This document shows, one piece after another, positions 49,126 through 57,260 of a stretch of DNA of 64,000 bases (positions are counted from its first letter, which is position 1; each line of letters begins with the position of its first letter). The notes under the pieces are model-generated. The model saw only the letters and a list, made by a program, of their open reading frames with translations, did not search any database and was not told the origin of the DNA. The DNA is taken from NCBI RefSeq assembly GCF_001661965.1, contig NZ_LYWZ01000022.1:434001-498000 (forward strand), written 5' to 3'. This DNA comes from Croceicoccus mobilis. Its GTDB lineage: Bacteria; Pseudomonadota; Alphaproteobacteria; Sphingomonadales; Sphingomonadaceae. Made by a program: the position numbers and the translations under genes.

Positions 49126-50562
49126 ATGGCTTTCGCCGCCAGCCGCCAGTCCGCCCAGGCCTTTCGGACCAAAGCCTACCCCTTGGTCATGTGGGGAGGC
49201 GCCCGGTCGTCTGAGGCAAAGGGCCTCGTCGAGCATTTGATGCAGGCCTTCATTGTTCCGGCCAAGGCAACAGTCGACAAGGAGGGTGTAGTACGAGAGC
49301 CTCGTCCCTCCAGTGTCCAGGCCATGCGGACGGCGACGGGTGCCTTGCTCGCGGACCTCTTCGACTTTCACAGAGGTCCACGGGCCAATGCGCAGCCCCG
49401 GCAGGGGTATCACGGAATGTCCAGGTCCAACTTCGTCAAGAAGGACCTCGGTTTCGCTTACGACATCTTCCGGGACGCGGTCGTGCCACTCGTGTCGAAC
49501 GGCCTTCTACTACAGACCGATGGCCAAGCCGTATATCGACGCGTGGCCGGGCGCTTCGAGGTCATCGGTGGATCGAAGACCTGCTTCGGGCTGGCGGACA
49601 GTATGATTGAGCTCGCATCTCAGCACGGCGTGACAATCGACGCCTGGGGAGCGAATTGGACCTGCTTCACCGAGGGTCGCGTTCAGCCGAGTTCAGATAC
49701 CCCGCGTCTGGCCCTTAGGAAAACGAGGGAACGGAAGGGGCGCACGAAGCAGCCTACGGAAGTCGTCTTGTTCGATGAGACCTCCCCGGTGCCCAAAGGG
49801 CTCCTGGACGATGTCGAGCGCATCAACAGCTACCTGAGCACCCAGAGGATCTCCGGCGTCGCCTTCCCTGGTCTCCGCCGCATCTTCAACAATGGGGACA
49901 CAACTGACTACGCCTGGAACAAGGGCGGCAGGTACTACTCGCTGCGGGGCGGGCACCGATACGAAGCGTGGAGCGCCGAACGCCGCCGCGAAAGCATCAT
50001 GATAAACGGGGAGGCGGTGACCGAGGTCGACCTGCGAGCATCCCATATTACACTCCTCCATGCCCTCCTGGGGCAGCCTTTCGACGCCAATGTCGACCCC
50101 TACAAGTTTTCAGATTGGCCTCGAGCGGTCATCAAGGCTTGGGTATCGCAGGCCATCGGCGGGTCCAACTCCCGGCCCTTCCAGTGGTCGGACGATGCCG
50201 AGGATGCTTACGAGGACGAGAGACCAGGACGCTGGCTGCAGGATGAGTTCGCTATTCGCGAAGTAGGTGCCGTTGTGATCGACCGCCACCCGACCCTTCT
50301 CCACCTTGAGACCTGCGGGATCGACACGCTCGACCTGCAGTATCACGAGGCGGAAATCTTGCGATCTGCAATGGAAACGCTCATGTTCCAGAGGGACATC
50401 GCGGTCCTGCCGGTGCATGACGCACTGATCGTGCCGCTGTCGGGCGCTGAAGTAGCCAAAAGGGTCCTAGAGAAAGCCTTCCTGTCCTATGTGGAGGGTG
50501 TGGTGGGGCGCCCCTCTACAGCGATCCCGAGGGTGACCCTGAAGAAACCGAAGGGGACCTAA
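49126..50562 (+). CDS. Unknown protein with family A polymerase-like palm motifs
   Basis: 478 residues; ATG with AGGAG 6 bases upstream. Residues 1-270 are unrecognised. The C-terminal half shows, in order, EVDLRASHITLLHALLG (Asp302, like motif A D-Y-S-Q-I-E), PRAVIKAWVSQAIGG (Arg333, Lys337; spacing R-x3-K as in motif B) and VLPVHDALIVP (His431-Asp432, like motif C HDE but Ala in place of Glu). The A-B and B-C distances are shorter than in Pol I. It may be a compact, diverged polymerase-fold protein; proteins with comparable motifs seem to occur on other integrative elements. No 3'-5' or 5'-3' exonuclease motif seen. Function unknown. Confidence 0.7.
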   Translation: MAFAASRQSAQAFRTKAYPLVMWGGARSSEAKGLVEHLMQAFIVPAKATVDKEGVVREPRPSSVQAMRTATGALLADLFDFHRGPRANAQPRQGYHGMSRSNFVKKDLGFAYDIFRDAVVPLVSNGLLLQTDGQAVYRRVAGRFEVIGGSKTCFGLADSMIELASQHGVTIDAWGANWTCFTEGRVQPSSDTPRLALRKTRERKGRTKQPTEVVLFDETSPVPKGLLDDVERINSYLSTQRISGVAFPGLRRIFNNGDTTDYAWNKGGRYYSLRGGHRYEAWSAERRRESIMINGEAVTEVDLRASHITLLHALLGQPFDANVDPYKFSDWPRAVIKAWVSQAIGGSNSRPFQWSDDAEDAYEDERPGRWLQDEFAIREVGAVVIDRHPTLLHLETCGIDTLDLQYHEAEILRSAMETLMFQRDIAVLPVHDALIVPLSGAEVAKRVLEKAFLSYVEGVVGRPSTAIPRVTLKKPKGT

Positions 50563-50724
50563 TAGGACCTAAGGTGACCAGGGATGTGGTCTACACCACC
50601 ACCTAAGCCTCAGGCCCCTTCAGGCCCGAAAGAAGCGAACAGGCGCGGACAGTAATATAGTACGAAAAGTCCCCTCGCTGTCCGAAGCCAAACCAACAGG
50701 CCGTTATCCGCTAGACGCCAATAA

Positions 50725-50744
50725 GGTGATTGCGTAATATCACC
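50725..50744. promoter_or_regulatory. Candidate operator upstream of the lipoprotein gene
   Basis: GGTGAT-N8-ATCACC inverted repeat with an AT-rich centre; another ATCACC follows 5 bases later. It lies about 60 bases before the ATG at 50806 in a 243-base gap. Likely a repressor site; the regulator is not known. Confidence 0.4.
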
Positions 50745-50805
50745 CTATCACCAACGGCTCCGGGTGCCCTGACGGCATCACGCGCTCATGAAGGAGCGCC
50801 GAGCC

Positions 50806-51087
50806 ATGGCCGACTATCGAACCTCAAGCCCTCGCCTTGCCCTCTTGGGCGCTGCCAGCCTCGTCTTGAGTGCCTGCAGTTCACCTGCGCCGGTACAACC
50901 CACCCGCTACGACGACCTCCAGACAGGCCGTTTCGTCATCGTTTGGTTAACGGGCACGCAGGAAGCGATCCAGCTCGACACTGCATCAGGCAAGACCTGG
51001 AGGCTGACCTGGAGCACCGACGAGGACGGCAACACCACCCCATCTGGCTGGACTACACTCGATGGCAAGGATTTCCCGGTACGATGA
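50806..51087 (+). CDS. Small lipoprotein
   Basis: 93 residues from MADYRTSSPRLALLGAAS; AAGGAG 9 bases upstream selects this start over the ATG at 50788. Signal peptide ends in a lipobox LSAC at about residue 24, so the mature protein is acylated. The rest (QPTRYDDLQTGRFVIVWLTGTQEAIQLD) is of unknown fold. Its stop overlaps the next start (ATGA), which makes them a coupled pair. Confidence 0.75.
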   Translation: MADYRTSSPRLALLGAASLVLSACSSPAPVQPTRYDDLQTGRFVIVWLTGTQEAIQLDTASGKTWRLTWSTDEDGNTTPSGWTTLDGKDFPVR

Positions 51088-51899
51088 CCGTCATGATCCT
51101 CGACCCCTGGGCCCTTCCTGCCGCATACCATTCGGTCATCGTGAAGCGCGATGCGGTCACGCAGAGGTACGCAGGCGGGGTCGAAGCCTTTGAGCGGTCC
51201 TTCAGGCCTGCCAAGAAGAACGGCGCCCTGTTCCTTCTCCACTACCTGTCCAAGGCAGAAGTCGATGCAGCCTTGGCCACGCTCCAACGCGCTGGACTGG
51301 AAACGGGCGTCGACGTGGGTGCGACCGAAGCTCATCGTGGGCCGCGCCTGGAATGCTCGGGCCTCACATTCAGAAGCGAAGGAGAAGGGGGCGACGCCCA
51401 ATGGTGGGTCAACACTTCACCGAAGGAGACCGTGTCCAACAAGCCCCGGCGCGTTATCGGCTCCCTAATCCACTACATTTACGAAGACGATGAGGTGGAA
51501 GGTTACTTCGACCCACCATGTTGGCTGGTCGTGTCTAACTCGGACCAGGAGTGCCATCCAATGATGAGCCGCGAGCACACGATCCGGGTCGACTATGTCG
51601 AAGCTCTTCTGGCCGCTCATGGAGACATCAGCAGCCCGACCGGCAGTCACACGATCGAGGTCGATGATGAGACGCTGGAACAGATCAGGTCGGGCGACTT
51701 CGTAGTCCTCAGAGGACGCCAAGTCGAAGATGATGACGAAGGCGTTCGGTCCATCAACTGGTACTTCAACGAGCGAGCTCTAGGCGCCGTCACCATTTTC
51801 TCTGACTTCGGCGACCAGACTGAACCCGAAGCGGTCAAGGCCGTTACAGTCTGGATCGACGATGTCGAATGGACAAAGCCGTCCGGCTACTTCGAATAA
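51084..51899 (+). CDS. Unknown soluble protein coupled to the lipoprotein
   Basis: 271 residues, starting inside the lipoprotein stop (ATGA). Acidic, with no signal peptide or membrane segment. Seen: MTVMILDPWALPAAYHSVIV, a YEDDEVEGYFDPPCWLVVS region and acidic runs (EVDDETLEQIRSGDF). No motif recognised. It converges directly with hsdR (next base). It may be an immunity-, sensor- or effector-like protein of the element, but nothing in the sequence proves a role. Confidence 0.7.
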   Translation: MTVMILDPWALPAAYHSVIVKRDAVTQRYAGGVEAFERSFRPAKKNGALFLLHYLSKAEVDAALATLQRAGLETGVDVGATEAHRGPRLECSGLTFRSEGEGGDAQWWVNTSPKETVSNKPRRVIGSLIHYIYEDDEVEGYFDPPCWLVVSNSDQECHPMMSREHTIRVDYVEALLAAHGDISSPTGSHTIEVDDETLEQIRSGDFVVLRGRQVEDDDEGVRSINWYFNERALGAVTIFSDFGDQTEPEAVKAVTVWIDDVEWTKPSGYFE

Positions 51900-54800
51900 T
51901 CAGGCCGCCCCTGGCGCCCCACCCGAATACCGCTGCAGCACGAAGTCCCATACTTGGGCTACCTTGGCGTCCCACAGCTCCTGTGGATAGGGCTCTTCGG
52001 GCAGAGTGTTGAGGCCCATCCTGATGGCCGTCCAGACGGCCCCACGGGTCTCCTGGGCCTTCACCCAGTCCACAGCATCGACGAGCTCGTGAAGCTTCTC
52101 CAGGAGCTCTCGGGCCACAGACTTCACCGCGACCTCGTCAGCCTTGGACAGCTTGGGCTCCGGCGTCGTCAGCATGTCGAAGATCGCCAGCTCTTCGTCT
52201 GACAGTCCCTCTCGCGCCGCCCGCTGCTGCTCTTCGTTCAAGCCCTTCACGAACTTCTGCAGCTCGCCGAACAGCGTCTCGACGTCGATCGACCCCGCGT
52301 TGTACTCGGCAACCAACTTCTCCAGCCGCTCGACCAGCTCGATGCGGGTGGGATTGGCCTCGGCCATCTTTCGGGCCTGTTCCTCGGCCTCTTCCCTCAG
52401 GCGCTCGGTTGTCACCTTGGGGCTCTTCTCGAACAGCTTCGCCAATGCCTCAAAGTCGATGCCCGACAGGTCCACGCGGCCTTCAGCAGTGTCCCCCTCG
52501 ACCATCGGGGTCACGATCGCCACGCCTTCCAGCTTCTCATCGATGATCTGCGCGATACGCTCGGAGATGGCCGAGATGTCGACCGGCCCCACCTTGGCCC
52601 TGACGCACTCCGCCAGGCCGTGGATGGCCGCCACAGGGCTGAGGAAAGGAACGGCCCGCTCATCAGGCAGGATCGCCTTGTAGGCCCTCGTGACGGCACC
52701 AGCCAGGCGAAGGAACTCACGTCGGCGGTCATCAGGAGCCACCAGGACCTCAAGGCCCGCCTGGAGGACCTTCAGGCGTTCCAGCCCCTTCACTGCCATG
52801 ATCGCGTCTACATCGACACCCTTTGGCTCCACGAAAGCCCGAGCACGTCGCAACGCCTCTTCAAGGTCCTCGACCAGCGCCCCCTTGTCCTCGATCGGCG
52901 TCTTGCCTTTCTCACCGCCGCCGCCAGCCGCATAGACCGACAGGGCCTTCTGGAGGTTCGAGAACACACCGACGTAGTCGACGATCACACCCGATGTCTT
53001 GCCCTCGGCCTTGCGATTGGCGCGAGCGATCGTCTGCATCAGCGTGTGGTTCTTCATCGGCTTGTCGAGGTAGACGGTACCGATCGATGGCACGTCGAAG
53101 CCCGTGATCCACATGGCGCACACGAACACCAGGCGCAGCGGGTCCTCGGCCTTCTTGAACTTGGCCTCCAGGTCCTCCTTCAGCATCCGCTCCCGGTGAG
53201 GAAGGATGTCGAGGCCCTTCTGCCGTAGGTCGTCGACCTCGTTCTGGCCCTGGCTGACCACCACCGCCATGTCGAGTTCACGCAGCCAGACGAGCCGCTC
53301 GGCGATCGCCGCACCTTCGGCCTCATGCGCGGTCTTCAGCTTCTCCTCGTCCTCGGCGATCAGCCTGGCGACCGAAGCCTTGACGCGGTCGTACATGGCG
53401 ACGGCGGTGGCCTTGTCGATCGCCACGAACATTGCCTTCCCGCGATACCCGCGCTGGGCGAAGTGGAGCGCCACATCGTCGGCCACCTTGTCGAGCCTGT
53501 CGGGCGCAGTGATGAGCGTGTACTGTCGGGCGAACTGGCGCTGGAGCTTCTTCTCCTGCTCCTCGTCGAGCGCCGCCTCATCCAACAACTGGTCCAGCTC
53601 GTCACGCAGCTCATCCGCGTCCATTTGCAGCTCGGGCTTGCGAGCCTCGTAGAACAGCGGGACGGTCGCGCCATCCTTCACCGACTGGGCGAAGTCGTAG
53701 ACGGAGATGTAGTCGCCAAAGACCTCGCGGGTCTTGCTCTCTTCGCCCTGGATCAGCGGGGTGCCCGTGAAGCCAATAAAGGAGGCATTGGGCAGGGCCT
53801 TGCGCATATTGGCCGCGAGCTGGTCGTACTGGCTCCTGTGGGCCTCGTCGGTCATTACGATGATGTCGGACCGCTCGGACAGCACCGGCATGACCTCCTG
53901 GTCCGTGGTGCCGAACTTGTGGATCAGGGTGAAGACATACCGCTCGTTCCCAGCCAGCAGCTCCCTCAGGTGCGCTCGGCTGCCTGCCTGGGCTTGGTGG
54001 ATGTCCTTGGTCAGAGCTCCGACCGATGCGAACTGGCCTGCGATTTGATCGTCGAGCTCGGTCCGATCGGTAACGACCACGAAGGTGTAGTTACCTCCCA
54101 GCCGCCGCAGGACCTTCTCGGCGAACATCACCATCGACAGGCTCTTGCCGGAACCCTGGGTGTGCCAGAAGACCCCCAGGCGTCCCTTGTTGTCCTCAAT
54201 GTGCCGCACGGCCTCGATCGCTCTGTTTACCCCCAGGACTTGGTGGTACTTGCCGATCACCTTGCGCAGGCCGCCTTTGGCATCGTCGAAGAGCACGAAG
54301 TTCTCGATCAGGTCGAGGAAGCGGCTGGGCTCGCAAGTGGCCCGCAGCATTGTCTCCAGGCCGGGGTCCTCGACGCCGCCCTCCTCCAACCGCTTCCATG
54401 GAGCATACCATTGAAACGCCGCGTGGCTCGCCCCCATGACCGCCTCCAGGCCATTGGAGAGCAGCACAAAACCGTTGGCATCGAACAGGCGGGGGACGGT
54501 GTCCTTGTAGTCCCTGAGGTTCTTCTCGTAGGCATCGGCCAATGGACTGGTAGGCGCCTTCCACTCAGCGAAGAGCAACGGCAGCCCGTTGACGAAGCCG
54601 ATCGTGTCCGGACGCCGCTTATGGAGCACGCCCTCGATCCAGACCTGGCTAGCCACGGTGAAGTCATTCGCTTCGGGGTTCTTCCAGTCGATCACGCGGA
54701 CCAGAAGGCCCTCGAACTGGCCGTCGTCTTCCCGACGCACCTGGACCGGGACGCCGTCCACGAGCAGTCCCAGGACCTCTCGGTTCGCATGCACCGGCAC

Positions 54801-55067
54801 CATGCCCGTACGGTCGCGTGTGAGCACCTCTTCGGCCTGCTGCAGGGCTTCCTGGGGTAGGTCGGAATTGAGCTTCCTGAGGGCTTCCTGGAGCCTTGCA
54901 GGTAGGTATGTCTGGCGGAAGCTCGTACGCCCGGTCGGGTTGGTAGCACCTGGCCGCTCCTCCATCAGATTGACGTGCGCCCAGCCGAGTTCCTGCAGCA
55001 GCTCCAGAGCAGGCTGCTCGACGATGCCATCCTCAGAGGCGACGAGACCGGAAAGCGACGGGGGCAT
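51900..55067 (-). CDS. hsdR: Type I restriction enzyme, R subunit
   Basis: 1055 residues. N-terminal nuclease: PDTIGFVNGLPLLFAEWK with Asp154, Glu168 and Lys170 (PD-ExK). Then a SF2 translocase: FWHTQGSGKSLSMVMF (Walker A), DRTELDDQI, MTDEAHRSQY (motif II), GFTGTPL (III) and MQTIARANRKAEGK (VI). C-terminal helical region binds HsdM. Last gene of hsdM-hsdS-DUF4268-hsdR; starts 1 base into the previous stop (TGATG). If HsdS is truly broken the enzyme may be inactive or of altered specificity. Confidence 0.97.
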   Translation of the reverse strand: MPPSLSGLVASEDGIVEQPALELLQELGWAHVNLMEERPGATNPTGRTSFRQTYLPARLQEALRKLNSDLPQEALQQAEEVLTRDRTGMVPVHANREVLGLLVDGVPVQVRREDDGQFEGLLVRVIDWKNPEANDFTVASQVWIEGVLHKRRPDTIGFVNGLPLLFAEWKAPTSPLADAYEKNLRDYKDTVPRLFDANGFVLLSNGLEAVMGASHAAFQWYAPWKRLEEGGVEDPGLETMLRATCEPSRFLDLIENFVLFDDAKGGLRKVIGKYHQVLGVNRAIEAVRHIEDNKGRLGVFWHTQGSGKSLSMVMFAEKVLRRLGGNYTFVVVTDRTELDDQIAGQFASVGALTKDIHQAQAGSRAHLRELLAGNERYVFTLIHKFGTTDQEVMPVLSERSDIIVMTDEAHRSQYDQLAANMRKALPNASFIGFTGTPLIQGEESKTREVFGDYISVYDFAQSVKDGATVPLFYEARKPELQMDADELRDELDQLLDEAALDEEQEKKLQRQFARQYTLITAPDRLDKVADDVALHFAQRGYRGKAMFVAIDKATAVAMYDRVKASVARLIAEDEEKLKTAHEAEGAAIAERLVWLRELDMAVVVSQGQNEVDDLRQKGLDILPHRERMLKEDLEAKFKKAEDPLRLVFVCAMWITGFDVPSIGTVYLDKPMKNHTLMQTIARANRKAEGKTSGVIVDYVGVFSNLQKALSVYAAGGGGEKGKTPIEDKGALVEDLEEALRRARAFVEPKGVDVDAIMAVKGLERLKVLQAGLEVLVAPDDRRREFLRLAGAVTRAYKAILPDERAVPFLSPVAAIHGLAECVRAKVGPVDISAISERIAQIIDEKLEGVAIVTPMVEGDTAEGRVDLSGIDFEALAKLFEKSPKVTTERLREEAEEQARKMAEANPTRIELVERLEKLVAEYNAGSIDVETLFGELQKFVKGLNEEQQRAAREGLSDEELAIFDMLTTPEPKLSKADEVAVKSVARELLEKLHELVDAVDWVKAQETRGAVWTAIRMGLNTLPEEPYPQELWDAKVAQVWDFVLQRYSGGAPGAA

Positions 55068-56065
55068 CAGGCGTCTTCAGGCTCTTCGGCATCGCCATCA
55101 GCACCCTCGAAGTCGCTGAACGCCATCGCATGGGGCCGGAACACCCGTTGAAACAGCTCCAGCTTCTCGACGACCCAGGCATGCTGGCGGGCCCAGTCGA
55201 CTTCGTTAGTTGGGTCCGCCCCCTCGAACTGCAGCACGATCCGGCACATCTTCTTGCCGTCGAGCCGTTGCCAGTCGAGTGGTTGCCCTATGGCTGTCTC
55301 GATTTGCTCGCGCTGGCTGGCTAACTCGTCGAACCAGAGCTTGCCTGGAGGCCCCCGGAACGCGAACTCCACCCACACGGACTTGCGCGACGAGTTCACA
55401 CATGCGGAAATCCACGTCCCGGAACGCCCGATGGCGTAGTTCGCATAGTGCCTTGGCCGCGCCTTACGGGGCCGAACGGGGCTCTTGGTCTCCAGCAGGA
55501 TCGAGCGGACCGACTGCCAGTATCGATGCTGCTGCTCCTTCAGGTCGGACACCTGTGTCGCCGCTGCGCCCTGCGCTACCTCTCGGACCCACTCGTTCGG
55601 CTCGGCGACGATGTTGAGCTGCGGCGCCATGTCCGAATTTCCGATCTGCCAGAGCTCAATTTCCAGCCCGAAGAACTCGAACTTCTCGCTGGTGATGTCG
55701 TTGAGCCAGTCGAGGGCTGCACGGTGCTCATCGCTGAAGGTCTCGGCGACCCAGACAATCGTGGCCGCGTCCAGGCCAGCCGCATAGGTCAGAAGCTGCC
55801 CCAGGTGCCTGTGATCCGTCTTCTCCAGTTGGTTTTCGATAAGGACCCAGTGGTCATCGGTGGTGTCGGTACGCTTCGCCAGGATGTCGGCCTTGAAGGG
55901 CCCCACGAACTTCTCCGTAGCTTCCACCTCCAGATCCATGTCGAGGGTGTCCTGCAGGAGCTCCAGACCCTCCTCGGATGCCAGCCAAGGCGTGAAGTGC
56001 GAGGCCTCGTTCGGCCATGCAGCCCGCAAGTTCACCCGCTCGACCTTGCCCAGCTTGACGATCAT
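55067..56065 (-). CDS. DUF4268-like nuclease-fold protein within the hsd operon
   Basis: 332 residues. The N-terminal part has ADILAKRTDTTDDHWVLIENQLEKTDHRHLGQLLTYAAGL, which looks like a PD-(D/E)xK-type core (Asp ... Glu-x-Gln). The C-terminal region (WVEFAFRGPPGKLWFDELASQREQI) fits DUF4268 proteins often found with type I R-M. Overlaps hsdS by 4 bases and hsdR by 1, so it is part of the same transcript. Possibly an accessory nuclease or modulator (inference). Confidence 0.82.
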   Translation of the reverse strand: MIVKLGKVERVNLRAAWPNEASHFTPWLASEEGLELLQDTLDMDLEVEATEKFVGPFKADILAKRTDTTDDHWVLIENQLEKTDHRHLGQLLTYAAGLDAATIVWVAETFSDEHRAALDWLNDITSEKFEFFGLEIELWQIGNSDMAPQLNIVAEPNEWVREVAQGAAATQVSDLKEQQHRYWQSVRSILLETKSPVRPRKARPRHYANYAIGRSGTWISACVNSSRKSVWVEFAFRGPPGKLWFDELASQREQIETAIGQPLDWQRLDGKKMCRIVLQFEGADPTNEVDWARQHAWVVEKLELFQRVFRPHAMAFSDFEGADGDAEEPEDA

Positions 56066-57260
56066 GCAGCGAGCTCCAGGTCACGCTCGGCAGCCTCGAC
56101 CGAGAGCTGGCCGGAGATGAGCCGTGGGAGCAAGAGGTCTCGGGAGGCTGCGAGGCCTTCATTTTGCTGCTCGATCGTTCGGATGCACTCGAAATTGGTG
56201 AAAGCGATCCGTTCGAACTGATCCATCAGAGGTTGAGGTGCAGCAGGCAGCTTGATCCCGTGTACATGGTTTCGGTTGAGTGTGGGCACTGCTGATCCGC
56301 TACTGTGCTTGGCGAGGTCCATGTGCCGCAACAATAGAAGGGCATAGGCTGGACCTGCCTTGCGGAATTCGCGCACGTAGAGCGCAGTGTTCAACGGCCA
56401 GTAGTCATCCATCACCAAATGGACCTGCCCAATGGTACCGGATCGACCGGTGACGATGCCAGGCCCGGCAACCTTCGCCTCGTTGTGACCGCCATGATAG
56501 CCACTAGCAGAGAAGACCGGTACGCCGCCCTCGACCCTCTTGGACTTCGGCAAGTCGAAGCCACGCTGAAGAACCAAGAAGTCCTCCAAAGGTGCATGCG
56601 CCCATCCCTCCGGCAGCGGGCCGTCTGGGGTGTCGACGATCGGCACGCTCTCGTGGCCAGGGAAGCGGAAGCGGACGAACCATTCCTCGAAGATCCCCCG
56701 CGCCATCTCCTCCAGCACCGCCACTCGGCGCCGGTAACCTCGATCAGGTCGTCATACGCCCCCAGGATCGCCGCGATGCGCCGTTGGGTGTCGAGAGGGG
56801 GAAGAGGGACTTCAAGGTTGGAAAGGATGCCCTGGTTGAGGTTGTTGATGTTTGTCCCGCCTCCCTGGTTGGACATTCGCCGCCTGATACTGTCGCTCCG
56901 CACCAAGTATGCGAAATAGCGAGGGTCAGCCCTGACGTCCTTGAAACGCAATCGGATGGTAAACCCGGAGTGGGACGTAGGCTTCGGAGGCGCCTCACGG
57001 ACCAAAAGTGATCTACCGATAAGCTCGCGATTGCCATTCGACCGAACGAAAAGAATGTCGCCCGCTTTGAGCAGGTCGCTGTCCGATTTGACAACCGTTT
57101 GCGTGACTTCATCGAGCCCCGAATACTCTACAAACAACCTGTCCTGGAACTCGGGGATGCCAACGACAGCCACACCTGGCCCACGATCTGATGCGTTGAA
57201 GTTCAGGCCGTTTCGGAAGTCAGCCAATTCCCCCATACGGACGGTTGACCACGCGGTCAT
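56062..57260 (-). pseudogene. hsdS: Type I specificity subunit, interrupted by a one-base deletion
   Basis: Two frames together make a full HsdS of about 400 residues. The first (57260 to about 56738) has one target-recognition domain and ends AYDDLIEV; the second begins RRVAVLEEMARGIFEEWFVRF and has the second domain, ending near ISGQLSVEAAERDLELAA. Between them the minus strand reads GTTACCGG where GTTAACCGG would restore the normal AYDDLIEVNRRRVAVLEEM text, so one A seems lost near 56731-56738. It may be a true mutation, a sequencing error, or two half-S proteins (the second could start at GTG 56724). Coupled to hsdM and DUF4268 by ATGA overlaps. Confidence 0.85.

Noticed and set aside
56412-57260. 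282-codon frame as an independent intact protein
   Set aside because: Its last 100 residues are out of frame relative to HsdS; best read as the first half of a broken hsdS.
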